Shown here: positions 34,560 through 46,831 of the stretch, piece after piece | Layout of the letters: each line of letters opens with the position of its first letter | Position numbering within the stretch: position 1 is the stretch's first letter | DNA from: Hippasteria phrygiana | Taxonomy: Eukaryota; Echinodermata; Asteroidea; Valvatida; Goniasteridae | Assembly: GCA_037893225.1 (NCBI GenBank) | Contig: JAZGUH010000409.1 | Span: 186,001 to 250,000, forward strand | Length of the DNA: 64,000 nt | Direction: 5' to 3' | Position numbers and translations under genes: made by a program | Notes under the pieces: generated by a model | What the model saw: the letters and a program-made list of their open reading frames with translations, nothing else | Told to the model about the DNA's origin: nothing | Databases searched by the model: none

Positions 34560-34747
34560 GGGCGAAGTGGCGTTTGGGCGAAGTGGCGTTTGGGCGAAGT
34601 GGCGTTTGGGCGAAGTGGCGTTTGGGCGAAGTGGCGTTTGGGCGAAGTGGCGTTTGGGCGAAGTGGCGTTTCGGCGAAGTGGCGTTTGGGCGAAGTGGCG
34701 TTTGGGCGATGTGGGCGTCTGGGCGACGTGGTTATGGGCGAAGTGAC
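34560..34747. repeat. 16-bp minisatellite, second array, ~12 units
   Basis: The same unit and sense as 33311-33450. The last units are degenerate (GGGCGATGTGG, GGGCGACGTGG). It is preceded by GGGAACGAGG. Confidence 0.93.
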
Positions 34748-34813
34748 TTTTAATCCCCAAAGTCTTTTAAGCAACATTTCCTTTTAAAATCAAACACATC
34801 GGCATTCTTTTAA

Positions 34814-35396
34814 AGGGACACATTGCCTTCAAATGTCATGAAATTTTGCTGTTTAGAAATGTTCCTTACCTTTGATAAGAGTTGTTCATGCAAAAAAACA
34901 CGTATAATGTGTTGTAATTAGTGAGTAGTGATTACAAAACAAAAAATTGGCAGCTTACCCCTGACATCTGACCCGCGAAACATAGACTTATTTCCAGTAC
35001 TAAATACCACCGTCTAAATAATGCGCAAAATACGCTGTAAGAGTCTTTAGGCTGGCGCCGCAGCCAGTGGCCTTGAGCTTGTGAACCTATCAGATGATCG
35101 CCAGGTACAATTCTCTACCTCGCGACACATAATTTTCGCCAAAATGGATCAACAGAACGTACTTCAACCAGATGCGACTGGAAATACGACTGGTGAACAC
35201 AGTCCGCCATTCTGTGGAGTCAAAAATTTGGTTCTACAAAATGGCGGACTGTTATTTGTCACGAAATTAAACAAAAACCACGCAATTTGAAGGGATAGTT
35301 ATGTGAATCTTTATATTCTACTTTTAAAAAAGCTTCCCAACCATATCCATTTCAGTTGTATAGCCCAAATCGCAAAACCCAAAGCAATGTGTCCCT
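34814..35396. mobile_element. TTAA-flanked element, AGGGACACATTGC ends
   Basis: TTAA at 34810-34813 and 35397-35400 flanks AGGGACACATTGCCTT and its near inverse. It contains an inner inverted pair AGTCCGCCATT / AATGGCGGACT and a 48-codon frame with no known domain. It fits a TTAA-target family, Kolobok or piggyBac. Confidence 0.7.
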
Positions 35397-35833
35397 TTAA
35401 GTCATATCAAGCTACGAAATGTCGCATTTTGGATTGGGTAAAAATATCTTCGCGGATGATGAAATTAAATACCGATGAATGATCGCTTGGCTGGCAACAT
35501 GTCGAACGCACATTGTATCAAAACCATCACTTAGAGTGACATTCAACGTACCTGACACCAAGAGAGGAAGAGAAAAGCAGGTGCAATATTGTTTTTAACC
35601 ACGATGGTATAGGGTTGTTCCTACCCGTGCTGACGTAGTCTAAGAGGGTAATCCAACGAACACATTTGACAAGAAGAAAACAAAAGTGTTGCCAAAAACA
35701 TATCTTATTTCTTTCAGCTGCAAAAATAATTTTCCCTTGACATTTTCCCGTCTCGCGAGTTCAGAAAGTCATCGCCGATACTCTTTAGCATATGTCTTTT
35801 CTTCTGCGTTTCCAACTCGTGTACTCCGTCGTA

Positions 35834-35999
35834 CAGTAGCGTATCCAGCTTTTTGTGCCAGGGAGGGCAAACAACGTCTGAATCGTCTTAAAAACACTAT
35901 TTCTTTTTGTTTTTTATGACGCCTCAAATGATGCCGGGGGGGGGGGGGGGGGGGGGGGTGGGGGGGAGTTCCCCCTGCCCCCCGCTGGATACGCCACTG
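35834..35999. mobile_element. hAT-type MITE with poly-G
   Basis: The ends CAGTAGCGTATCCAGC and GCTGGATACGCCACTG are inverses. The flanks CCGTCGTA (35826-35833) and CCGTCGTG (36000-36007) match in 7 of 8 positions. A G-run of about 32, one T within, lies at 35937-35967. Confidence 0.75.
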
Positions 36000-36118
36000 C
36001 CGTCGTGCAAGCCTTTCTCCCAACGAGCATACTTCCCAGCGAGCTCACGCCAGCAAGTGCATCATGTTAATTGTTCAAATCATGCATGTTGCAGTTGATA
36101 TATGCCCCAAAATATATT

Positions 36119-36262
36119 TTTTCAAAATGAACAAAGAAACTGGCAGGAGCGGGATTCGAACCTGCGCCCTGCGGGCTACCTCACCGGCGCTCTACCAACT
36201 GAGCTATCTTGCCCTATGTTGGCGGTCTCCCAAATTGTCAGTATCTTTGTTCGGGTGGGCGC
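36119..36262 (-). mobile_element. tRNA-core SINE-like repeat, copy 1
   Basis: The minus strand carries TAGCTCAGTTGGTAGAGCG (A box) and GGTTCGAATCC (B box) and ends CTCCTGCCA. It shares 45 bp upstream and 25 bp downstream of the tRNA-like core with 63856-64000, so it is a dispersed repeat, not a plain tRNA gene. The anticodon stem does not pair well. Confidence 0.75.
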
Positions 36263-36317
36263 TAGTCAGAAGTCATAAACCCCAGAATGCCGTATATAGC
36301 CAGGGATCACACCAATT

Positions 36318-36590
36318 TTACGATACAACCTGGGAAGCGACTTTGTGGGGATCACTCAATGGGGATACGACTTTGCATCTTGTAAACAAGACCAAGACAT
36401 GACACTGTTCTTCTGAGTGCGCTAAAGGATCAATTGTTACAGATCCTGGAGGAGCATTGATGATCTTCATCGCTCTCTGCTGGATGTCATCCAGCTTCCT
36501 AAGCTGTGATTTACAAGCAGACATCCAGGCAAGAGGGGCGTATTCCATAGTGCTCCTGCCTGAGCCTTATATACAGAAGCTCGACTTTGG
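36318..36590 (-). pseudogene. Non-LTR retrotransposon reverse-transcriptase fragment
   Basis: MEYAPLAWMSACKSQLRKLD followed by IQQRAMKII is the typical region just after the RT domain of jockey/CR1-type ORF2 proteins. The preceding YKAQ motif sits one base out of frame, so there is an indel at about 36555. Only this 3' piece remains. Confidence 0.7.
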
Positions 36591-37107
36591 AAGTCCAGGT
36601 AGGGGAACCTTCTCTTCCCTGCCCTCTCTGAAATGGACTTGAAGTTTTGTATATATTTTGACTGTTAGAAAGTTACAAGAAAAGCTCGAAATCAGCATTT
36701 TTTTTGGTTTGTTTCTCATGATCTCATCAATCTGGGGCGGGGGATGATCCAATAGCGCATCTCCCCCTGGTCAAAAAGTGGGGGCGGAGATATATACCCT
36801 CACCCCCTGTGATTTGCGCCCATGGTGCGTGAAAGGATATAACCATGGAGCTAGAGGGATATGGAGAAAGGAGTCCGATTTTCATAGGGGTCTGATTTTC
36901 ATATCCGACTTTCGTCGCGGAAATTATTTTCGTTTATGATTTGAAATGGCGTATTTTCACGGGATGGTCGTTTATTATTATGATTTTGTTTTGGAATGGT
37001 CTTTCCAACCATAACAATTGTAGGAGGAACGCTAATTGTTGTAGCCCGTTGCGTACATGCTAACAGTGTTTTTGTCTTGATAATACTAGTATACTATTAT
37101 AATTTTC

Positions 37108-37180
37108 AGTGGGGGGGGGGGGGGGGGGGGCGACGATTTTTATGGGGGGGGGGTCGACGATTTTTATGGGGGGGGCGTGC

Positions 37181-37217
<37 letters not shown>

Positions 37218-37264
37218 ACCCCCCCCCCCCCCCCCCCCCCCCCCTTCCCTTAGCTACGCCACTG
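37108..37264. mobile_element. Transposon end with long poly-G and poly-C
   Basis: It starts TTTTCAGTGGGG and ends CTTAGCTACGCCACTG, like 17895-18008. It has a G-run of ~20 near 37111 and a C-run of about 60 with one A at 37182-37244. Confidence 0.55.
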
Positions 37265-37429
37265 CCAACTTCGAAAGGCAAGTGACAGCTAAAATAGATA
37301 GATATGCGAATGTCGAGCTCGCCGGTCGGCTATAATAACGTGTTGCTGATCCTGTGTCACCCGCTGGTACCTCGCGAAAATCAACTGAGGGAATCCACTA
37401 TTCAGATGCGGTCAACCTGGCTCAAGGTA

Positions 37430-37502
37430 GCCGCGGATTCGGCCTGATTTCTGGCCGCGTATTCGGCCGCAGATTCAACCGCGTATTCAGCAAGATTCTA
37501 AA
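37430..37502. repeat. Subterminal 12-bp iterations in foldback end
   Basis: CCGCGGATTCGG, CCTGATTTCTGG, CCGCGTATTCGG, CCGCAGATTCAA and CCGCGTATTCAG follow each other every 12 bp from 37431. The same series is inverted at 46608-46667. It is a candidate transposase-binding array (inference). Confidence 0.75.
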
Positions 37503-37770
37503 AATCTATAACGCATGCGGCAAAAGGTGATCCATTTTCCAGAAAGTTCACTTCGCTTATTCAACGAATTTTTCCTAAAAAACGACAAATAACGATACTT
37601 TTTCATAACATATTAAAACGTACAACATAAGCCACAGTTTTATTAACCATTTTTGTAATTTTGATGAAGTAATTACTGTTAAATTAGCTGGCCCAATGGT
37701 AACATCACATTTCTTGCTATTTTTCGAAGCTTTTAGAAATTGTGAAAAGTGAATGCAACATTTAAAACAA

Positions 37771-40700
37771 AGTGTACCTCACATGTTACGAAAAACTCCA
37801 ACTTTTATTTCATAATCTACAAGACCATGCTTCTGGGCACACTTAATTTTGGTATAGGCTTCAGCCGAACACTAATTAGTGCCTAATTAGCCCGTTAAAG
37901 ATACCCCGTTTTCACTGAACTATTGCAATGTCTTCTTTTCGGCTGCGTACATCACTAACCCTTTCAAACAAAGTGTACCTCACATGTTATAAAAAACTCC
38001 AACTTTTATTTCATAATCTACAAGACCATGCTTCTGGGCACACTTAATTTTGGTATAGGCTTCAGCCGAACACTAATTAGTGCCTAATTAGTCCGTTAAA
38101 GAGGCACTGTTTTCACTGCACTATTGTAATGCGTTCCTTTCGGCTACGTACATCACTAACCCTTTAAAACAAAGTGTACCTCACATGTTATCAAAGACTC
38201 CAACTTTTATTTCATAATCTACAAGACCATGCTTCTGGGCACACTTAATTTTGGTATAGGCCTCAGCCGAACACTAATTAGTGCCTAATTAGCCCGTTGA
38301 AGATACCCCGGTTTTCACTGAACTATTGTAATGCCTTCTTTTCGTCTGCGTACATCACTAACCATTTAAAACAAAGTGTACCTCACATGTTACGAAAAAC
38401 TCAAACTTTTAGTTCATAATCTACAAGACCATGCTTCTGGGCACACTTAATTTTGGTATAGGCTTCATCCGAAAACTAATGAGTGCCTAATTAGCCCGTT
38501 AAAGATACCCCGTTTTCACTGCACTATTGCAATGCCTTATTTTCGGCTACGTACATCACTACACCTTTAAAACAAAGTGTACCTCACATGTTATCAAAAA
38601 CTCCAACTTTTAGTTCATAATCTACAAGACCATGCTTCTGGGCACACTTAATTTTGGTATAGGCTTCAGCCGAACATTAATTAGTGCCTAATTAGTCCGT
38701 TAAAGAGGCACTGTTTTCACTGCACTATTGTAATGCGTTCCTTTCGGCTACGTACATCACTAACCCTTTAAAACAAAGTGTACCTCACATGTTATCACAG
38801 ACTCCAACTTTTATTTCATAATCTACAAGACCATGCTTCTGGGCACATTTAATTTTGGTATAGGCTTCAGCCGAACACTAATTAGTGCCTAATTAGTCCA
38901 TTAAAGATACCCCGTTTTCACTGAACTATTGCAATGTCTTCTTTTCGGCTGCGTACATCACTAACCCTTTCAAACAAAGTGTACCTCACATGTTATGAAA
39001 AACTCCAACTTTTAGTTCATAATCTACAAGACCATGCTTCTGGGCACACTTAATTTTGGTATAGGCTTCAGCCGAACACTAATTAGTGCCTAATTAGCCC
39101 GTTGAAGATACCCCGTTTTCGCTGCACTATTGTAATGCCTTATTTTCGGCTACGTACATCACTACACCTTTAAAACAAAGTGTACCTCACATGTTATCAA
39201 AAACTCAAACTCTTAGTTCATAATCTACAAGACCATGCTTCTGGGCACACTTAATTTTGGTATAGGCTTCAGCCGAACATTAATTAGTGCCTAATTAGTC
39301 CGTTAAAGAGGCACTGTTTTCACTGCACTATTGTAATGCGTTCCTTTCGGCTACCTACATCACTAACCCTTTAAAACAAAGTGTACCTCACATGTTATCA
39401 CAGACTCCAACTTTTATTTCATAATCTACAAGACCATGCTTCTGAGCACACTTAATTTTGGTATAGGCTTCAGCCGAACACTAATTAGTGCCTAATTAGC
39501 CCGTTAAATATACCCCGTTTTTCACTGAACTATTGTAATGCCTTCTTTTCGGCTGCGTACATCACTAACCCTTTAAAATAAAGTGTACCTCACATGTTAT
39601 AAAAAACTCCAACTTTTAGTTCATAATCTACAAGACCCTGCTTCTGGGCACACTTAATTTTGGTATAGGCTTCAGCCGAACACTAATTAGTGCCTAATTA
39701 GCCCGTTGAAGATACCCCGTTTTCGCTGCACTATTGTAATGCCTTCTTTTCGGCTACGTACACCACTACCCCTTTAAAACAAAGTGTACCTCACATGTTA
39801 TCAAAAACTCAAACTTTTAGTTCATAATCTACAAGACCATGCTTCTGGGCACACTTGATTTTGGTATAGGCTTCATCCGAAAACTAATGAGTGCCTAATT
39901 AGCCCGTTAAAGATACCCCGTTTTCACTGCACTATTATTGCAATGCCTTATTTTCGGCTACGTACATCACTACACCTTTAAAACAAAGTGTACCTCACAT
40001 GTTATCAAAAACTCCAACTTTTAGTTCATAATCTACAAGACCCTGCTTCTGGGCACACTTAATTTTGGTATAGGCTTCAGCCGAACACTAATTAGTGCCT
40101 AATTAGCCCGTTGAAGATACCCCGTTTTCGCTGCACTATTGTAATGCCTTATTTTCGGCTACGTACATCACTACACCTTTAAAACAAAGTGTACCTCACA
40201 TGTTATCAAAAACTCCAACTTTTATTTCATAATCTACAAGACCCTGCTTCTGGGCACACTTAATTTTGGTATAGGCTTCAGCCGAACCCTAATTAGTGCC
40301 TAATTAGCCCGTTAAAGATACCCCGTTTTTCACTGAACTATTGTAATGCCTTCTTTTCGGCTGCGTACATCACTAAAAAACTCCAACTTTTAGTTCATAA
40401 TCTACAAGACCATGCTTCTGGGCACACTTAATTTTGGTATAGGCTTCAGCCGAACACTAATTAGTGCCTAATTAGCCCGTTGAAGATACCCCGTTTTCGC
40501 TGCACTATTGTAATGCCTTCTTTTCGGCTACGTACACCACTACCCCTTTAAAACAAAGTGTACCTCACATGTTATCAAAAACTCAAACTTTTAGTTCATA
40601 ATCTACAAGACCCTGCTTCTGGGCACACTTAATTTTGGTATAGGCTTCAGCCGAACGCTAATTAGTGGCTAATTAGCCCGTTAAAGATACCCCGTTTTTC

Positions 40701-42300
40701 ACTGAACTATTGTAATGCCTTCTTTTCGGCTGCGTACATCACTTACCCTTTAAAATAAAGTGTACCTCACATGTTATAAAAAACTCCAACTTTTAGTTCA
40801 TAATCTACAAGACCATGCTTCTGGGCACACTTAATTTTGGTATAGGCTTCAGCCGAACACTAATTAGTGCCTAATTAGCCCGTTGAAGATACCCCGTTTT
40901 CGCTGCACTATTGTAATGCCTTATTTTCGGCTACGTACATCACTACACCTTTAAAACAAAGTGTACCTCACATGTTATCAAAAACTCAAACTTTTAGTTC
41001 ATAATCTACAAGACCATGCTTCTGGGCACACTTAATTTTGGTATAGGCTTCAGCCGAACATTAATTAGTGCCTAATTAGTCCGTTAAAGAGGCACTGTTT
41101 TCACTGCACTATTGTAATGCGTTCCTTTCGGCTACGTACATCACTAACCCTTTAAAACAAAGTGTACCTCACATGTTATCAAAGACTCCAACTTTTATTT
41201 CATAATCTACAAGACCATGCTTCTGGGCACACTTAATTTTGGTATAGGCTTCAGCCGAACACTAATTAGTGCCTAATTAGCCCGTTGAAGATACCCCGTT
41301 TTCGCTGCACTATTGTAATGCCTTCTTTTCGGCTACGTACATCACTACCCCTTTAAAACAAAGTGTACCTCACATGTTATGAAAAACTGCAACTTTTATT
41401 TCATAATCTACAAGACCATGCTTCTGGACACACTTAATTTTGGTATAGGCTTCAGCCGAACACTAATTAGTGCCTAATTAGTCCGTTAAAGAGGCACTGT
41501 TTTCACTGCACTATTGTAATGCGTTCCTTTCGGCTACGTACATCACTAACCCTTTAAAACAAAGTGTACCTCACATGTTATCAAAAACTCCAACTTTTAT
41601 TTCATAATCTACAAGACCATGCTTCTGGGCACACTTAATTTTGGTATAGGCTTCAGCCGAACACCAATTAGTGCCTAATTAGCCCGTTAAATATACCCCG
41701 TTTTTCACTGAACTATTGTAATGCCTTCTTTTCGGCTGCGTACATCACTAACCCTTTAAAACAAAGTGTACCTCACATGTTACGAAAAACTCAAACTTTT
41801 ATTTCATAATCTACAAGACCATGCTTCTGGGCACACTTTACTTTGGTATAGGCTTCAGCCGAACCCTAATTAGTGGCTAATTAGCCCGTTAAAGATACCC
41901 CGTTTTTCACTGAACTATTGTAATGCCTTCTTTTCGGCTGCGTACATCACTAACCCTTTAAAACAAAGTGTACCTCACATGTTACGAAAAACTCCAACTT
42001 TTATTTCATAATCTACAAGACCATGCTTCTGGGCACACTTTACTTTGGTATAGGCTTCAGCCGAACACTAATTAGTGGCTAATTAGCCCGTTAAAGATAC
42101 CCCGTTTTCGCTGCACTATTGTAATGCGTTTTTTCGGCTGCGTACATACCCCTTTAAAACAAAGTGTACCTTGCATGTTTTCAAAATCTCGAAATTTTAT
42201 TTCATAATCTAAGAGATCATGTTACTGGGCACACTTAATTTTGGTATAGGCTTCAACTGAACACTAATTAGTGCTTAATTAGCCCGTTAAAGAGACCGAA
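37771..42300 (+). repeat. ~201-bp satellite, left arm, about 22 units
   Basis: Units are recognised by GTGTACCTCACATGTTA at 37773, 37974, 38175, 38377 and on. Several sub-variants alternate (AAAGATACCCCG versus AAAGAGGCACTG). One unit near 40370 is truncated, and the last, near 42170, is diverged. Each unit has the palindrome CACTAATTAGTG. Confidence 0.95.
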
Positions 42301-43744
42301 ATCCGATGATTGCCGTGTTTAATGAGCCTCCCATCCTCCTTAACTGCCAGATCCCTCCCCCCAAAAAACAGCAGGGTCCACCGCTGTACAATAATTTATG
42401 CCATCATGTTTCTGGGCGCACTTTATTTTCGGTCATTACTAGTGCCTGGTAAGCCCGTTAAAGTGATCAATTTTCACTAATTTTAGGGGTTTAATTGTGT
42501 TTTGCTGGTCTTATTGCTTTCTTGCAATGTACTTAGCATACATTATATTTTTCTAAGACGCAATGATGTTGAATTCAGAAACTTTTAAAATATTACAATT
42601 TTGACAAAAGTTGCTTCTTTATATTTTCTGTTCCACTTTCCGACTGTGAATTTATTTGTAATTATCATCTTTTCTTGAATGAGATACATAATTAATTAAT
42701 GTGCGTTCGGGAAGGTTGTAGACCTTATGTTGACGAAAATACAAGTACAATGATCCCTTTGTACATTCAAAAGAATAACAATGTTTTACTATTACAAACT
42801 TAATTTCGACAAAGAAAACATTTATTATCGTAAAGCTTTTTTCAAAATTCTTGCAAAGATCCCTCTAAACTGTATTAATTGTCTTGTAATATATTAGACA
42901 ATACATATATTATAGTTCCTGAGCAGTGTCTGAGCGGACTCGCGATGAACTTGAAATGATACACAGCTTTTTGGAATCATGTTAGGTGCCAACAACAAGC
43001 ACAGACACCACCGAGTGCTTCGACATTCATTATATACATCAGTTAAAATGTGCTGAATGTAATATTTTGTACAGAGCTGTGTCAAGTCAGAACATAAGTA
43101 CAGACATAAATTCATATTGCCAAATAGCGACCATTATCTAATTTTAGAACGAATGATTACGAAAGAAACGTTAGTCTCATGAATTCAGCAGCCATCTTTT
43201 GATTTTTTTTTTCTTAGGCGATTCTGTTGCAACTTAATCAATCTTTAAAAATATAGGTGACCGAATGTTTGTAAGCCAATTACAAAATAATATGTGAACT
43301 TATTTTATAATTTTTTTTTTGTAAGGTACACATATTAAACAAGGTGGTTCTCTAACCAGGCGTCTCGCCTGCTTAAACGTTATCATGTTCTCTGCATATT
43401 TCGACACCTCAATCGGCACAATAGCACAATGACCTATTTTACAAGTCCATCCTATTGTGGATTGTGTGACGAATGTTATTTAGCCTATTTTAACTTGACC
43501 TCAAATGACCTTTGACCTCACTAGACCTTTGAATTAAATTGTTGGTACAATTTCATTGCAGCCACCTTTTTAACCAAAATTACACATACGGACTACGGAA
43601 TACGGGCTACGTAGTCTCTTTCTGAACTTCGTTCAGGCGAGACAAGCAAACGCACTAAAAGTACGTGCTAATTTACACAATAAACTTGATTAAGTTAGCC
43701 TCAGTGAATCTCAAGTATACTGCAAAAACTAGGTTGTTAAATTC
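42301..43744. other. Unique core of foldback element
   Basis: AT-rich and without a recognisable domain. One 73-codon minus frame at 42894-43115 has no family resemblance. Short inverted words CGTAGTCTCTTTCTGAACTT / GTTCAGGCGAGAC occur near 43610. Confidence 0.6.
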
Positions 43745-46335
43745 AACACTCTCGGTGTTCCAAAAGCGAAAACGGGGTATCTTCAACGGGCTAATTAGGC
43801 ACTCATTAGTTTTCGGATGAAGCCTATACCAAAATTAAGGGTGCCCAGAAGCATGGTCTTGTAGATTATGAAATAAAAGTTGGAGTCTTTGATAACATGT
43901 GAGGTACACTTTGTTTTAAAGGGTTAGTGATGTACGTAGCCGAAAGGAACGCATTACAATAGTGCAGTGAAAACAGTGCCTCTTTAACGGACTAATTAGG
44001 CACTAATTAATGTTCGGCTGAAGCCTATACCAAAATTAAGTGTGCCCAGAAGCATGGTCTTGTAGATTATGAACTAAAAGTTTGAGTTTTTCATAACATG
44101 TGAGGTACACTTTGTTTTAAAGGGGTAGTGATGTACGTAGCCGAAAAGAAGGCATTACAATAGTGCAGCGAAAACGGGGTATCTTCAACGGGCTAATTAG
44201 GCACTAATTAGTGTTCGGCTGAAGCCTATACCAAAATTAAGTGTGCCCAGAAGCATGGTCTTGTAGATTATGAACTAAAAGTTTGAGTTTTTCATAACAT
44301 GTGAGGTACACTTTGTTTTAAAGGGTTAGTGATGTACGCAGCCGAAAAGAAGGCATTACAATAGTTCAGTGAAAAACGGGGTATCTTTAACGGGCTAATT
44401 AGGCACTAATTAGTGTTCGGCTGAAGCCTATACCAAAATTAAGTGTGCCCAGAAGCATGGTCTTGTAGATTATGAAATAAAAGTTGGAGTTTTTCGTAAC
44501 ATGTGAGGTACACTTTGTTTTAAAGGGTTAGTGATGTACGCAGCCGAAAAGAAGGCATTACAATAGTGCAGCGAAAACGGGGTATCTTCAACGGGCTAAT
44601 TAGGCACTAATTAGTGTTCGGCTGAAGCCTATACCAAAATTAAGTGTGCCCAGAAGCATGGTCTTGTAGATTATGAACTAAAAGTTTGAGTTTTTCATAA
44701 CATGTGAGGTACACTTTGTTTTAAAGGGGTAGTGATGTACGTAGCCGAAAAGAAGGCATTACAATAGTGCAGCGAAAACGGGGTATCTCCAACGGGCTAA
44801 TTAGGCACTAATTAGTGTTCGGCTGAAGCCTATACCAAAATTAAGTGTGCCCAGAAGCATGGTCTTGTAGATTATGAACTAAAAGTTGGAGTTTTTTATA
44901 ACATGTGAGGTACACTTTATTTTAAAGGGTAAGTGATGTACGCAGCCGAAAAGAAGGCATTACAATAGTTCAGTGAAAAACGGGGTATCTTTAACGGGCT
45001 AATTAGGCACTAATTAGGGTTCGGCTGAAGCCTATACCAAAATTAAGTGTGCCCAGAAGCATGGTCTTGTAGATTATGAAATAAAAGTTGGAGTTTTTCG
45101 TAACATGTGAGGTACACTTTGTTTTAAAGGGTTAGTGATGTACGCAGCCGAAAAGAAGGCATTACAATAGTGCAGCGAAAACGGGGTATCTTCAACGGGC
45201 TAATTAGGCACTAATTAGTGTTCGGCTGAAGCCTATACCAAAATTAAGTGTGCCCAGAAGCATGGTCTTGTAGATTATGAACTAAAAGTTTGAGTTTTTC
45301 ATAACATGTGAGGTACACTTTGTTTTAAAGGGGTAGTGATGTACGTAGCCGAAAAGAAGGCATTACAATAGTGCAGCGAAAACGGGGTATCTCCAACGGG
45401 CTAATTAGGCACTAATTAGTGTTCGGCTGAAGCCTATACCAAAATTAAGTGTGCCCAGAAGCATGGTCTTGTAGATTATGAACTAAAAGTTGGAGTTTTT
45501 TATAACATGTGAGGTACACTTTATTTTAAAGGGTAAGTGATGTACGCAGCCGAAAAGAAGGCATTACAATAGTTCAGTGAAAAACGGGGTATCTTTAACG
45601 GGCTAATTAGGCACTAATTAGGGTTCGGCTGAATCCTATACCAAAATTAAGTGTGCCCAGAAGCAGGGTCTTGTAGATTATGAACTAAAAGTTTGAGTTT
45701 TTGATAACATGTGAGGTACACTTTGTTTTAAAGGTGTAGTGATGTACGTAGCCGAAAATAAGGCATTACAATAGTGCAGCGAAAACGGGGTATCTTCAAC
45801 GGGCTAATTAGGCACTAATTAGCGTTCGGCTGAAGCCTATACCAAAATTAAGTGTGCCCAGAAGCATGGTCTTGTAGATTATGAACTAAAAGTTTGAGTT
45901 TTTCATAACATGTGAGGTACACTTTGTTTTAAAGGGGTAGTGATGTACGTAGCCGAAAGGAACGCATTACAATAGTGCAGTGAAAACAGTGCCTCTTTAA
46001 CGGACTAATTAGGCACTAATTAGTGTTCGGCTGAAGCCTATACCAAAATTAAGTGTGCCCAAAAGCATGGTCTTGTAGATTATGAAATAAAAGTTGGAGT
46101 TTTTCATAACATGTGAGGTACACTTTGTTTTAAAGGGTTAGTGATGTACGTAGCCGAAAGGAACGCATTACAATAGTGCAGTGAAAACAGTGCCTCTTTA
46201 ACGGACTAATTAGGCACTAATTAGTGTTCGGCTGAAGCCTATACCAAAATTAAGTGTGCCCAGAAGCATGGTCTTGTAGATTATGAAATAAAAGTTGGAG
46301 TTTTTCGTAACATGTGAGGTACACTTTGTTTTAAA
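43745..46335 (-). repeat. ~201-bp satellite, right arm, about 13 units
   Basis: The same unit as the left arm, in reverse orientation (TAACATGTGAGGTACAC). The first unit is preceded by AAATTCAACACTCTC. A ~600-bp stretch, 44560-45160, appears repeated at about 45150-45760, indicating multi-unit amplification. Confidence 0.95.
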
Positions 46336-46831
46336 TGTTGCATTCACTTTTCACAATTTCTAAAAGCTTTGAAAAATAGCAAGAAATGTGATGATTACCA
46401 TTGGGCAGCTAATTTAACAGTAATTACTTCATCCAAATTACAAAAATGGTTAATAAAACTGTGGCTTATGTTGTACGTTTTAATATGTTATGAAAAAGTA
46501 TTGTTATTTGTCGTTTTTTTAGGAAAAATTCGTTGAATAAGCGAAGTGAACTTTCTGGAAAATGGATCACCTTTTGCCGCATGCGTTATAGATTTTTAGA
46601 ATCTTGCTGAATACGCGGTTGAATCCGCGGCCGAATACGCGGCCAGAAATCAGGCCGAATCCGCGGCTACCTTGAGCCAGGTATGCGGTCAATACCCCCG
46701 ATCCGACGGTCGTACCTGCACGGACGGTACGGTTCCGGTACGCACGCCGATGCTGTGTGTACAACACAAAATGGGCCTGGCTACAAAGTCCAAACTTTTT
46801 ATCACCTTTTTCAACCTCTTTGTAAACACAG

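Larger units (their letters stand above)
37415..46682. mobile_element. 9.27-kb foldback element, Mutator-like, satellite arms
   Basis: A perfect 9-bp duplication ATGCGGTCA lies at 37406-37414 and 46683-46691. Terminal inverted repeats start ACCTGGCTCAAGGTAGCC and are nearly identical over about 355 bp. They then run directly into arrays of a ~201-bp satellite, oriented inward on both sides: about 22 units on the left, about 13 on the right. The centre, 42301-43744, is unique and has no credible transposase frame. Long terminal repeats and a 9-bp duplication are known traits of Mutator-like elements, so that assignment is inferred. The near-identity of the arms suggests a recent insertion. It lies about 140 bp before an LRRC74-like exon. 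Confidence 0.88.

Noticed and set aside
42894..43115. Transposase of the foldback element
   Set aside because: 73 codons with no catalytic DDE-like pattern or zinc finger. The core has no other frame of use.
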